From contig BNBX01000008.1 in assembly GCA_014656175.1 (NCBI GenBank), positions 262,492-326,491 of the forward strand: DNA of 64,000 nt. Reading direction: 5' to 3'. Below are positions 14,179-22,477 of the stretch, piece by piece. Each line of letters begins with the position of its first letter. Within the stretch, counting starts at the first letter, position 1. This DNA comes from Streptomyces werraensis (GTDB taxonomy: Bacteria > Actinomycetota > Actinomycetes > Streptomycetales > Streptomycetaceae). The notes below the pieces were generated by a model. That model saw only the letters and a program-made list of their open reading frames with translations, searched no databases and was not told where the DNA came from. A program made the position numbers and the translations under genes.

Positions 14179-16914
14179 ATGTCCCCCATCCCCCGCAGAA
14201 CTCTCATCAAGGCGGCCGCCGTCGCCGGAGCCGCCGCCCAGGCCGGCCTGGCCCTCGGCGAGAGGGAAGCCGCCGCGGCGCCCGCCACCGCGCCCGGCAT
14301 CTCCGACCCGGTGACCCTGGACTGGCTTGAGGAGGACGGACCGGGCGCCGCCCCGGGCTCCACCGTCGGCGTCCCCTGGCCCCGCGGCGCCCATCCGCAG
14401 ACCCGGACCTTCGCCGTGACGGACGCCGACGGCAAGGACGTCCCCGTCCAGACCTGGCCGCTGGCGTACTGGCCGGACGGCTCCCTCAAGTGGACTGCCC
14501 ACGCCGTCAGTTCGGGTACCGGCCGGCTCGCCCTGAAGGCCGGCACGCCCGCCGCGCCCGACAAGAAGGTCACCGTCACCCGACGCGGCGCCACCGTCAC
14601 CGTCTCCACCGGCGTCGTCACCGCCCGGATCGGCACCGGCGGCGACACCCTGGTCCGCTCGGTCACCCGCGGCTCCACCGACATCGCCCGCGACGGGCGC
14701 CTCGTCGTGCTGCGCCAGCCCGAGATCGAGGACGGCGACCGCACCACCGTCCGCACCGAGCGGTTCGACGGCACCGTCTCCGGCGTCACCGTCGAGCAGG
14801 ACGGCCCCGTCCGCGCGGTCGTCCGCGTCGACGGCACCCACCGCAAGGGCCGCGACACCCTGCTGCCCTTCTCCGTGCGCCTCTACTTCTACGCGGGCGC
14901 CGACTCCTTCCGCATGGTGCACACCATCACCTACGACGGGAAGCAGGAACCCGGCAGCGCCAAGGGCGACTTCGTGCGCGGCATCGGCGTCCGCTTCTCC
15001 GTCCCGCTGCGCGACGCGACGTACGACCGGCACATCCGGCTCGGCGGCGAGGGCGAGGGGATGCTCCGGGAGGCGGTCAAGGGGATCACAGGGCTGCGCC
15101 GTGACCCGGGGACCGCCGTGCAGGAGGCCCAGTTCGAGGGCCGCAGGCTGCCCGACCCGACCACCTGGGACCAGCGCGTGACCAGCCGCCTGCAGTACAT
15201 CCCCGAGTGGGGCGACTACACCCTCTCCCAGCTGTCCGCCGACGGCTTCACCGTCCGCAAGCGCACCAGGAAGGGCCACGGCTGGATCTTCGCCGGCGGC
15301 GGGCGGCGCGCCTCCGGCTTCGGCTACGTCGGCGGCGTCAGCGGCGGCCTCTCCTTCGGGCTGCGCGACTTCTGGGAGAAGCACCCCGCCCAGCTCGACG
15401 TCCGCGACGCGCACACCGACACCGCCGAGGTCACCGTCTGGCTCTGGTCACCCGAGGCCCAGCCCATGGACCTGCGCTTCTACCACGACGGCATGGGCCA
15501 GGACACCTTCCCCGAACAGCTCGAAGGCCTCAACATCACCTACGAGGACCACGAGCCCGGCTTCGGCACGCCCTACGGCATCGCCCGCACCTCCGAACTG
15601 CTGTTCTGGGCCGAGGCCGCCACCCCGGACGCCGACCGGCTCGCCGCCCGCGCACGCGCCGTACGCGTGCTGCCGCAGCTCGCCGCGCCGCCCTCGCAGC
15701 TGATCACCGCCGGCGTCTTCGGCAAGGGCCTCTTCGCCGAGCCCGACCGCTCCACCCCCGCCAAGGAGAAGATCGAGAACCACCTCGACTTCCTCTTCGC
15801 CTACTACAAGGACCAGGTGGAGCAGCGCCGCTGGTACGGCTTCTGGGACTACGGCGACATCATGCACACCTACGACACCGTCCGGCACCAGTGGCGCTAC
15901 GACGTCGGCGGCTACGCCTGGGACAACAGCGAACTCTCGCCCGACCTGTGGCTCTGGTACGCCTACCTGCGCTCGGGGCGCGCCGACATCTTCCGCTTCG
16001 CCGAGGCCATGACCCGCCACACCGGCGAGGTCGACGTCTACCACCTCGGCGAGTGGGCCGGGCTCGGCACCCGGCACGGCGTCCAGCACTACGCCGACAG
16101 CGCCAAGCAGCAGCGCATCGCCAACACCACCTACCGGCGCTTCTACTACTTCCTCACCGCCGACGAACGCACCGGCGACCTCATGCACGCCAACGTCGAC
16201 AGCGACGAGACCTTCCTCGCCCTCGACCCGCTCCGCAAGATCCGCACCGAGCCGTACACCCCCGACCCGGCCGCCCTGTCCATCGGCTTCGGCACCGACT
16301 GGAGCGGCCTGGTCTCCGCCTGGCTCACCGAGTGGGAACGCAAGGGCCCCAAGTGGCGGAAGGCCCGGGCACGCGTGCTCTCCACCATGGAGACCATCGC
16401 CGCCCAGCCCAACGGCTTCGTCCAGGGCAGCGGCCTGTACGACCTGGACACCGGCCGGTTCGCCGTCGCCGGCACACCGAAGGTGGAGGTCTCCCACCTG
16501 TCCGCCGTCTTCGGCCTCAACGAACTGTGCGCCGAACTGATCGACCTCGTCGACATGCCCGAGTTCGAGCAGGCGTACTACGACTACTGCCGCTGGTTCA
16601 ACGCCACCAAGGCCGAACAGGCCGCGCGCTACGGCACCGACTTCGGCAGCCTGATCCTCTTCCAGGGCCACTCCCGCCTCGACGCCTACGCCGCCGTGCG
16701 CACCGGGGACGAGGCGCTGGCGCAGCGGGCGTGGGCCAGGTTCTACGACTCCGACGGGTACAAGGAGTCCGCGCCCTGGAAGACCGAGAAGGTGAGCGGT
16801 CCCACCGCCCTGGTCGCAGGCAGTGAGGCCCCCTGGGTCTCCACCAACGACACCGCCCTGTACGGACTCGCCGCCATAGAGAACCTCGCACTCCTGGGGG
16901 ACCGCATGCCGTGA
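14179..16914 (+). CDS. YetA / PL26-like exo-rhamnogalacturonan lyase family protein
   Basis: A 911-aa exported protein. The Tat signal has RRTLIKAAA at about 6-14 and a cleavage region AAAAPATA near 32-39. The N-terminal 300 residues are beta-rich (TFAVTDADGKDVPVQTWPLAYWPDGSLKWTAH... class of carbohydrate-active domain) and the C-terminal half is helical with many Trp/Tyr/His residues (RRWYGFWDYGDIMHTYD, YAWDNSELSPDLWLWYAYL), as in an alpha/alpha toroid. Length and architecture fit the PcRGLX/YetA-like family (PL26), which removes unsaturated disaccharides from rhamnogalacturonan I. The neighbouring YesL-like protein and importer support this. Catalytic residues were not identified, so activity is inferred from the family. 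It lies about 100 bases after the YesL-like gene and may have its own promoter. Confidence 0.78.
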   Translation: MSPIPRRTLIKAAAVAGAAAQAGLALGEREAAAAPATAPGISDPVTLDWLEEDGPGAAPGSTVGVPWPRGAHPQTRTFAVTDADGKDVPVQTWPLAYWPDGSLKWTAHAVSSGTGRLALKAGTPAAPDKKVTVTRRGATVTVSTGVVTARIGTGGDTLVRSVTRGSTDIARDGRLVVLRQPEIEDGDRTTVRTERFDGTVSGVTVEQDGPVRAVVRVDGTHRKGRDTLLPFSVRLYFYAGADSFRMVHTITYDGKQEPGSAKGDFVRGIGVRFSVPLRDATYDRHIRLGGEGEGMLREAVKGITGLRRDPGTAVQEAQFEGRRLPDPTTWDQRVTSRLQYIPEWGDYTLSQLSADGFTVRKRTRKGHGWIFAGGGRRASGFGYVGGVSGGLSFGLRDFWEKHPAQLDVRDAHTDTAEVTVWLWSPEAQPMDLRFYHDGMGQDTFPEQLEGLNITYEDHEPGFGTPYGIARTSELLFWAEAATPDADRLAARARAVRVLPQLAAPPSQLITAGVFGKGLFAEPDRSTPAKEKIENHLDFLFAYYKDQVEQRRWYGFWDYGDIMHTYDTVRHQWRYDVGGYAWDNSELSPDLWLWYAYLRSGRADIFRFAEAMTRHTGEVDVYHLGEWAGLGTRHGVQHYADSAKQQRIANTTYRRFYYFLTADERTGDLMHANVDSDETFLALDPLRKIRTEPYTPDPAALSIGFGTDWSGLVSAWLTEWERKGPKWRKARARVLSTMETIAAQPNGFVQGSGLYDLDTGRFAVAGTPKVEVSHLSAVFGLNELCAELIDLVDMPEFEQAYYDYCRWFNATKAEQAARYGTDFGSLILFQGHSRLDAYAAVRTGDEALAQRAWARFYDSDGYKESAPWKTEKVSGPTALVAGSEAPWVSTNDTALYGLAAIENLALLGDRMP

Positions 16915-17399
16915 CGCACGAGGCGGGCGCGGGCGGGCACACTCCGTACATGGACCGGAACCATTACCGCTTCCGCACCGTATGGACGCTGTCCGCGCCC
17001 GCCGCGACCGTGTACGGCGTGCTGGAGCGGATCGAGGAATACCCCCGGTGGTGGCCGCAGGTGCGGGAGGTCGCCCGCCTCGACGACACCACCGGCATCG
17101 TCACGATCCGCTCCGTCCTCCCGTACGACCTCACCTTCACCCTGCGGGAGGGGCGGCGGGACCGGGAGAACGGCGTGCTGGAGGCCGGGCTGTCCGGCGA
17201 CATCGACGGCTGGGCGCGGTGGACCGTCACCGACCTGGGCGCGCACGGCTGCCTCGCCCACTACGAGCAGGAGGTCGACGTCCGGGCGCGGCTGCTGCGG
17301 CTGCTCGCCGTGCCCGGCCGGCCGCTCTTCCGGGCCAACCACGCGCTGATGCTGCGGGCCGGGCGGCGCGGACTGGCGGCGCACCTTCAAGCGGTTTGA
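16911..17399 (+). CDS. SRPBCC (polyketide cyclase/dehydrase-like) protein
   Basis: A 162-aa protein with a START/SRPBCC ligand-binding fold: FRTVWTLSAPAATVYGVLERIEEYPRWWPQV at the N-terminus is the typical first strand and helices, and the rest alternates strands with a final long amphipathic helix (RANHALMLRAGRRGLAAHL). The ligand is unknown. GTG 16911 overlaps the lyase stop codon (GTGA); an alternative start is ATG 16950, which begins nearer the conserved fold. The coupling to the lyase gene is physical, and a role in carbohydrate metabolism is not evident. Confidence 0.8.
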   Translation: MTHEAGAGGHTPYMDRNHYRFRTVWTLSAPAATVYGVLERIEEYPRWWPQVREVARLDDTTGIVTIRSVLPYDLTFTLREGRRDRENGVLEAGLSGDIDGWARWTVTDLGAHGCLAHYEQEVDVRARLLRLLAVPGRPLFRANHALMLRAGRRGLAAHLQAV

Positions 17400-17437
17400 A
17401 CGAAGCGTCCCGACCCCTGTATTGTTCAGTGCGTTCC

Positions 17438-17509
17438 GGGCGATTAGCTCAGTGGGAGAGCGCTTCGTTCACACCGAAGAGGTCACTGGTTCGAACCCAG
17501 TATCGCCCA
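17438..17509 (+). tRNA. tRNA-Val (anticodon CAC), right copy
   Basis: Identical to the tRNA at 9871-9942 from two bases before the 5' end to two bases past the 3' end. The anticodon loop is TTCACAC and the discriminator A. It lies 38 bases after the SRPBCC gene. Confidence 0.96.
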
Positions 17510-17516
17510 CGCTCGC

Positions 17517-17560
17517 GAGAGCGACGTGTGTCCGCCGAAAACGCGGACCACGTCGCTCTC
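17517..17560. terminator. terminator after right tRNA-Val, shared with convergent exonuclease gene
   Basis: A 12-bp outer stem (GAGAGCGACGTG at 17517-17528 with 17549-17560) and a 6-bp inner stem (GTCCGC/GCGGAC), separated by one bulged T, around the loop CGAAAAC. Confidence 0.85.
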
Positions 17561-17647
17561 TTCGTGTTCTGCCCGGGTTCGCCGCGCGTTGTGGGAGCTC
17601 CGCCACCCACGCCCCCGGCCCACGATGCCGTGGGCCGGTGAGTGAGG

Positions 17648-18373
17648 TCACGCCGCCGCCGGCAGGTCCGGGCGCAGGGGCCAGGCCGGGTCGACGATCT
17701 CCTCCGTGCCGGTGCGCGCGAACCACGCCTGCAGGCCCCGCGCCTGTGCCGCGTGCCACACCGCCTGCAACGTGTGCAGCTCACCGGGGGACAGCCGCTC
17801 CAGCCGGGACGCGAACCGGCGGCCCACCGCCCGGGTGACCTCCAGCGCGGCCGTCGCGTCCGCCGCCGCGTCGTGCGCCTCCTCCAGTTCCACCTCGTAG
17901 TGCGCGCACAGATCGGCCAGCGTGCGGCGGCCCTTGCGGTAGCGGTCCAGATGCTTGTCCAGCACTCGCGGATCCAGCACCAGCAGCGGCGACCGCTCGA
18001 ACCAGCGGTCCAGCGACGACGCCCGGTGCCGGCGCAACTCCCGGTCCAGCAGCGTCAGATCGAACGGCGCGTTCATCACCACCACCGGCCGGCCCACCGC
18101 CGCCTGCTCCGCCAGCGCCTGCGCCACCTCGTACATCACCGGCGCCGGCCAGCGGCCGTTGCGCTGCAGATGCTCCTCCGTCAGCCCGTGCACCTCGGTC
18201 GCCGCGGCCGGCACCGGCACGCCCGGATTCACCAGCCAGCGGGTCACCCGCGGCCGGGTGCCCGGCGCGTCCTGGACGACGAGAGCGGCCGACACGATCC
18301 GGTCGGTCTCGACGTCCACACCCGTGGTCTCCGTGTCGAAGGCGGCCAGCGGCCCCTCGTACCAGCACGTCAT
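17648..18373 (-). CDS. DnaQ-like 3'-5' exonuclease (DEDD fold)
   Basis: A 241-aa exonuclease-domain protein resembling DNA polymerase III epsilon. Exo I is AAFDTETTG near residues 8-16 (catalytic D and E), Exo II lies in VVVMNAPFDLTLL (the NAPFD Asp, about residue 98), and Exo III is EEAHDAAADATAAL (H and D, about 162-167). The C-terminal 60 residues are an extra helical region. It is free-standing, so it is probably a repair or RNA-processing nuclease and not the replicative proofreader. The start is ATG 18373, with GAGGGG upstream. It diverges from the DUF4365 gene across a 168-base gap. Confidence 0.88.
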   Translation of the reverse strand: MTCWYEGPLAAFDTETTGVDVETDRIVSAALVVQDAPGTRPRVTRWLVNPGVPVPAAATEVHGLTEEHLQRNGRWPAPVMYEVAQALAEQAAVGRPVVVMNAPFDLTLLDRELRRHRASSLDRWFERSPLLVLDPRVLDKHLDRYRKGRRTLADLCAHYEVELEEAHDAAADATAALEVTRAVGRRFASRLERLSPGELHTLQAVWHAAQARGLQAWFARTGTEEIVDPAWPLRPDLPAAA

Positions 18374-18541
18374 ACCCACCAACCCCTCGCTCACCATCAA
18401 CAGTTGACACGCGGTCGACTGCTCGGACCGGTGATACCCGCCCTGTTTGCGCACTACGCGGGGAGGAGACAACACGAGTACGGGTCTTTGCAGTTCAGCG
18501 ACCCGCGCATGGGATTCGACTGTTCTGGAAGGCTGTTGGTC

Positions 18542-19108
18542 ATGGCCATCGCGCAGCCCGAACGGGGCGGGCTGCTGCCGGAGCGCACACCGGCCGCTCG
18601 CGGCACCCTCGCCACCACCGCCTGCATGGAGACCCTGCAGGTCGGCTATCTCCACGCCGTCGCCGCGGCGGCGGGCTGCTCGCTGTCCCAGCCCTTCCCC
18701 GACAACGGCATCGACTGGCACGTCAGCCACAGCGCGCCCGGACACCTCGTCGACGACGAGGTCACCATCAAGGTGCAGCTCAAGGCCACGTCACAGATCG
18801 CCCCGCACCCCCGGGGGCGCTCCTTCTCCTTCACCCTGGACAACGCCCACCTGGAGAAGCTCGCCCGCACCCCGGTCTCCGTGCACAAGATCCTCGTCGT
18901 GATGATCCTGCCGCGCTCCCAGGACGACTGGCTGCGCGCCGGACACGACCGGCTCGACCTGCGCCACTGCTGCTACTGGGTCAACCTCGCCGGACACCCC
19001 GTCACCGGCCGCCGCCGCACCACCGTACGGATCCCGACCTCACGCATCTTCGACGACCGCGCGCTGTGCGAGATCATGACGCGGGTCGGCAGGGGAGGCA
19101 GACCATGA
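18542..19108 (+). CDS. DUF4365 protein (PD-(D/E)XK nuclease-like)
   Basis: A 188-aa protein. The pattern METLQVGYLHAVAAAAGCS, then NGIDWHV, then VTIKVQLKAT matches the DUF4365 family: a Glu in the first helix, an Asp in the IDxHV strand and a Q-x-K (QLK) in the next strand. This corresponds to the E/D/(E or Q)xK metal-binding core of PD-(D/E)XK nucleases. Family members are widespread and often found near mobile or defence genes, but their function is not established. The start ATG 18542 has GGAAGG at the right distance; ATG 18509 is an alternative. It overlaps the next gene by 4 bases (ATGA). Confidence 0.75.
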   Translation: MAIAQPERGGLLPERTPAARGTLATTACMETLQVGYLHAVAAAAGCSLSQPFPDNGIDWHVSHSAPGHLVDDEVTIKVQLKATSQIAPHPRGRSFSFTLDNAHLEKLARTPVSVHKILVVMILPRSQDDWLRAGHDRLDLRHCCYWVNLAGHPVTGRRRTTVRIPTSRIFDDRALCEIMTRVGRGGRP

Positions 19109-20328
19109 CCCACCGCCCCACCGGGGAGCCCGCCCGGCCCGCCCGCCCGCACCCCGCCGACGCCTTCCCCGACACACAGCCGCCCGAGGCCGCCGGCACC
19201 GACCCCGCCGTGCTCACCGCCCTGCTGCGCCGGCACGGCTGGCAGCGGCGCGGCGGCGCCCCCGGTCGCTACGGCCGGTGGGCCCCGCCCGGCCCGGGCA
19301 CCGGCACCAGCCTGCTCGTGCCGGCCGGCCGTGCCTTCCCCGACAGCGAGGACCTGCTCGCCGAGGCCCTGGACGCGCTGTCCCGCAGCGGCACGCCCTC
19401 CGCCCGCCAGATCCTGCTCGCCCTCGCCGTCCCCAGCGACGAGATCCGCTGGTCCCGCGACCTGCCGCCCGGGCCAGGCGACGCCGTCGCCTGGACCGCG
19501 GAGGAACAGCTGAGGACCGCCGCCCGCCGCACCCTGCTCGCCGCCGCGCTCGCCACCCGCACCCGTGCCGGCTACCACGGCGCCCGCCACCGGCGCCCGG
19601 CCGCCGCGGCGCTGGAGGGCGTGCTGGTGGGCCCCACGCCGGACGGCCGCGGCCTCACCGCCTTCGTGCCCGTCGCCACCGGCCGCCCGCTGGCCGTGAG
19701 TCTGTTCCACGCCTTGCACGCCGCCCGCGAGGCCGTCGACCACCGGCGGGCCACCGGCTCCATGGACGCCTTCGGCACCGCCGTCGGCGCGGGCGTCAGC
19801 CACGAGTTCACCGAGGCCCTCGTCGCCCTGGTGCGGGGGACCGAGGGCGCCCGGGTCGGCGTGGACTGGTCGCCGGCGGCCGGGGTGCCCGAGGACTGCG
19901 CGGCCGCCGGTCCCGTGGAGTTCTCGCCCGGCGACCTGCCCGCGCTCATCGAGGCCGGCCGCCGCTACCAGCGAGCGGAGCCCTCCGTCACCGTCACGGT
20001 CACCGGGGCGGTCGTGCGGATGTACCGGGCACAGGCCGGGGACGTCGGCCTGGTGCGGCTGCGGGTGCTCGCGGGCGCCGACGTAGGGCACCTCCGGGTC
20101 ACGCTCGGCGAGGAGGACTACCGGATCGCCGGTCACGCCCACCTCATGGGGCTGCCGGTGCGGATGCGCGGGCGGCTGGCCGGACGCAGCAGGTTCCGGC
20201 GTCTCACCGAGGTCCGCGGGGTCGCGCCGGTCCAGGTCGACGAGGCCGAACGCGACCGGCTGCTCAAGGTGCTGCAGGAGAGCGCGGACGACTTCGGCGA
20301 GGCCTTCGGGCCGGCCCGCGACGGCTGA
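19105..20328 (+). CDS. conserved hypothetical protein coupled to DUF4365 gene (407 aa)
   Basis: A 407-aa soluble protein of unknown function. The N-terminal 40 residues are Pro/Ala/Arg-rich, followed by an alpha/beta region with LLRRHGWQRRGG at about 52-63 and RSGTPSARQILLALAVPSDEIRWSRDLP at about 112-139. The C-terminal third has beta strands (VTVTVTGAVVRMYRAQAGDVGLVRLRVL). No catalytic motif, signal or membrane segment was recognised. ATG 19105 overlaps the DUF4365 stop and has AGGGGAGG upstream, so the two proteins are made together and probably act together. It ends 93 bases before thrS. Confidence 0.8.
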   Translation: MTHRPTGEPARPARPHPADAFPDTQPPEAAGTDPAVLTALLRRHGWQRRGGAPGRYGRWAPPGPGTGTSLLVPAGRAFPDSEDLLAEALDALSRSGTPSARQILLALAVPSDEIRWSRDLPPGPGDAVAWTAEEQLRTAARRTLLAAALATRTRAGYHGARHRRPAAAALEGVLVGPTPDGRGLTAFVPVATGRPLAVSLFHALHAAREAVDHRRATGSMDAFGTAVGAGVSHEFTEALVALVRGTEGARVGVDWSPAAGVPEDCAAAGPVEFSPGDLPALIEAGRRYQRAEPSVTVTVTGAVVRMYRAQAGDVGLVRLRVLAGADVGHLRVTLGEEDYRIAGHAHLMGLPVRMRGRLAGRSRFRRLTEVRGVAPVQVDEAERDRLLKVLQESADDFGEAFGPARDG

Positions 20329-20421
20329 TTTCGCCTGCACCGGTCCCGGGTCGGTACGATCGCACCCATGCGTGCGCTCCGGTATGGCGCCGCGACCACA
20401 GCCTTCAGTCAGGAGAGACCG

Positions 20422-22398
20422 GTGTCAGACGTCCGTGTGATCATCCAACGCGATTCCGAGCGGGAAGAACGCGTGGTGACGACGGGCACTACGGCCGCCG
20501 AGCTCTTCGCCGGCGAGCGCTCGGTCATCGCCGCGCGGGTGGCCGGCGAGCTCAAGGACCTCTCGTACCAGGTCCAGGACGGCGAGACCGTCGAGGGCGT
20601 CGAGATCTCCTCCGAGGACGGCCTCAACATCCTGCGCCACTCCACCGCGCACGTGATGGCCCAGGCCGTGCAGGAGCTGTTCCCCGAGGCCAAGCTGGGC
20701 ATCGGCCCCCCGGTCCGGGACGGCTTCTACTACGACTTCGACGTGGAGAAGCCCTTCACGCCCGAGGATCTCAAGGCCATCGAGAAGAAGATGCAGGAGA
20801 TCCAGAAGCGCGGCCAGCGCTTCTCCCGCCGCGTGGTGACCGACGAGACCGCCCGCGAGGAGCTCGCCGACGAGCCGTACAAGCTGGAGCTGATCGGCCT
20901 CAAGGGCTCCGCCTCGCACGACGACGGCGCGGACGTCGAGGTCGGCGCCGGTGAGCTGACGATCTACGACAACATCGACGCCAAGACCGGCGAGCTGTGC
21001 TGGAAGGACCTCTGCCGCGGTCCCCACCTGCCCACCACCCGGAACATCCCGGCGTTCAAGCTGATGCGCAACGCGGCCGCCTACTGGCGCGGCAGCGAGA
21101 AGAACCCGATGCTCCAGCGCATCTACGGCACCGCCTGGCCCTCCAAGGAGGAGCTGAAGGCGCACCTGGAGTTCCTCGCCGAGGCCGAGAAGCGCGACCA
21201 CCGCAAGCTCGGCAGCGAGCTCGACCTGTTCTCCATCCCGGAGCAGATCGGCTCCGGCCTCGCCGTCTTCCACCCCAAGGGCGGCATCATCCGCCGGGTC
21301 ATGGAGGACTACTCGCGCCGCCGGCACGAGGAGGAGGGCTACGAGTTCGTCTACACCCCGCACGCGACGAAGGGGAAGCTCTTCGAGACCTCGGGCCACC
21401 TGGACTGGTACGCCGACGGCATGTACCCGCCCATGCAGCTCGACGAGGGCGTGGACTACTACCTCAAGCCCATGAACTGCCCGATGCACAACCTGATCTT
21501 CGACGCGCGCGGCCGCTCCTACCGCGAACTGCCGCTGCGCCTCTTCGAGTTCGGGACCGTGTACCGGTACGAGAAGTCGGGCGTCGTGCACGGCCTGACC
21601 CGGGCCCGCGGCTTCACCCAGGACGACGCGCACATCTACTGCACCCGCGAGCAGATGTCCGAGGAGCTCGACAAGACCCTCACCTTCGTCCTGAACCTGC
21701 TGCGCGACTACGGCCTCACCGACTTCTACCTGGAGCTGTCCACCAAGGACCCGGAGAAGTTCGTCGGCTCGGACGAGGCCTGGGAGGAGGCGACCGAGAC
21801 GCTGCGCCAGGTCGCCGAGAAGCAGGGCCTGCCGCTGGTCCCGGACCCGGGCGGCGCCGCCTTCTACGGGCCGAAGATCTCCGTGCAGGCGAAGGACGCC
21901 ATCGGCCGCACCTGGCAGATGTCGACCATCCAGCTCGACTTCAACCTGCCGGAGCGGTTCGACCTGGAGTACACCGCCGCGGACGGCACCAAGACCCGCC
22001 CGGTCATGATCCACCGTGCGCTGTTCGGCTCCATCGAGCGGTTCTTCGCGGTGCTCCTGGAGCACTACGCGGGCGCCTTCCCGGCGTGGCTGGCCCCGGT
22101 CCAGGCGCTCGGCATCCCGATCGGCGACGCGCACGTCGACCACCTGGAGAAGTTCGCGGACGCGGCCCGCAAGCAGGGTCTGCGCGTCGAGGTGGACTCC
22201 TCCTCCGACCGTATGCAGAAGAAGATCAGGAACGCCCAGAAGCAGAAGGTGCCCTTCATGGTCATCGCGGGCGACGAGGACATGGCGAACGGCGCGGTGT
22301 CCTTCCGCTACCGCGACGGCTCGCAGGAGAACGGCATCCCCGTCGACGAGGCCATCGCCAAGATCGTGAAGGTCGTCGAGGAGCGGGCGCAGGTCTGA
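20422..22398 (+). CDS. thrS: threonine--tRNA ligase
   Basis: A 658-aa class II aminoacyl-tRNA synthetase that charges tRNA-Thr. Domain order: TGS (about 1-65), the second editing domain with HSTAHVMAQA near residue 73 (zinc/editing histidines), the catalytic core with MNCPMHNL (zinc Cys at about 353), motif 2 around RARGFTQDDAHIYC, motif 3 at HRALFGSIERF (about 531), and a C-terminal anticodon-binding domain. The start GTG 20422 has AGGAGAG upstream and gives the expected VSDVRVIIQ start; an in-frame ATG at 20368 is less likely. TACGAT near 20356 is a plausible -10. No T-box leader is visible. It ends at a strong terminator. Confidence 0.97.
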   Translation: MSDVRVIIQRDSEREERVVTTGTTAAELFAGERSVIAARVAGELKDLSYQVQDGETVEGVEISSEDGLNILRHSTAHVMAQAVQELFPEAKLGIGPPVRDGFYYDFDVEKPFTPEDLKAIEKKMQEIQKRGQRFSRRVVTDETAREELADEPYKLELIGLKGSASHDDGADVEVGAGELTIYDNIDAKTGELCWKDLCRGPHLPTTRNIPAFKLMRNAAAYWRGSEKNPMLQRIYGTAWPSKEELKAHLEFLAEAEKRDHRKLGSELDLFSIPEQIGSGLAVFHPKGGIIRRVMEDYSRRRHEEEGYEFVYTPHATKGKLFETSGHLDWYADGMYPPMQLDEGVDYYLKPMNCPMHNLIFDARGRSYRELPLRLFEFGTVYRYEKSGVVHGLTRARGFTQDDAHIYCTREQMSEELDKTLTFVLNLLRDYGLTDFYLELSTKDPEKFVGSDEAWEEATETLRQVAEKQGLPLVPDPGGAAFYGPKISVQAKDAIGRTWQMSTIQLDFNLPERFDLEYTAADGTKTRPVMIHRALFGSIERFFAVLLEHYAGAFPAWLAPVQALGIPIGDAHVDHLEKFADAARKQGLRVEVDSSSDRMQKKIRNAQKQKVPFMVIAGDEDMANGAVSFRYRDGSQENGIPVDEAIAKIVKVVEERAQV

Positions 22399-22411
22399 CC
22401 CGTACGCGCAG

Positions 22412-22444
22412 AAGCCCCCGGGAGCGATCCCGGGGGCTTTTTGC
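22412..22444 (+). terminator. thrS terminator
   Basis: A perfect 12-bp stem (AAGCCCCCGGGA with TCCCGGGGGCTT) around the loop GCGA, followed by a run of T. Confidence 0.9.
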
Positions 22445-22477
22445 CGCGGTCCCGCGGTCACGCCATATGCTGCACGC

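Noticed and set aside
9871..17509. Prophage or integrative element between the tRNA-Val copies
   Set aside because: No integrase, excisionase, replication or transfer gene lies between them, codon use and G+C look like the rest, and both tRNAs have their own terminators.
18404..18409. TTGACA as the -35 of the DUF4365 gene promoter
   Set aside because: The nearest -10-like sequence (TGATAC at 18432) would need a 22-base spacer, outside the usual range.
20329..20421. T-box leader controlling thrS
   Set aside because: The 93-base gap is too short and lacks the conserved T-box sequence and a terminator/antiterminator pair.
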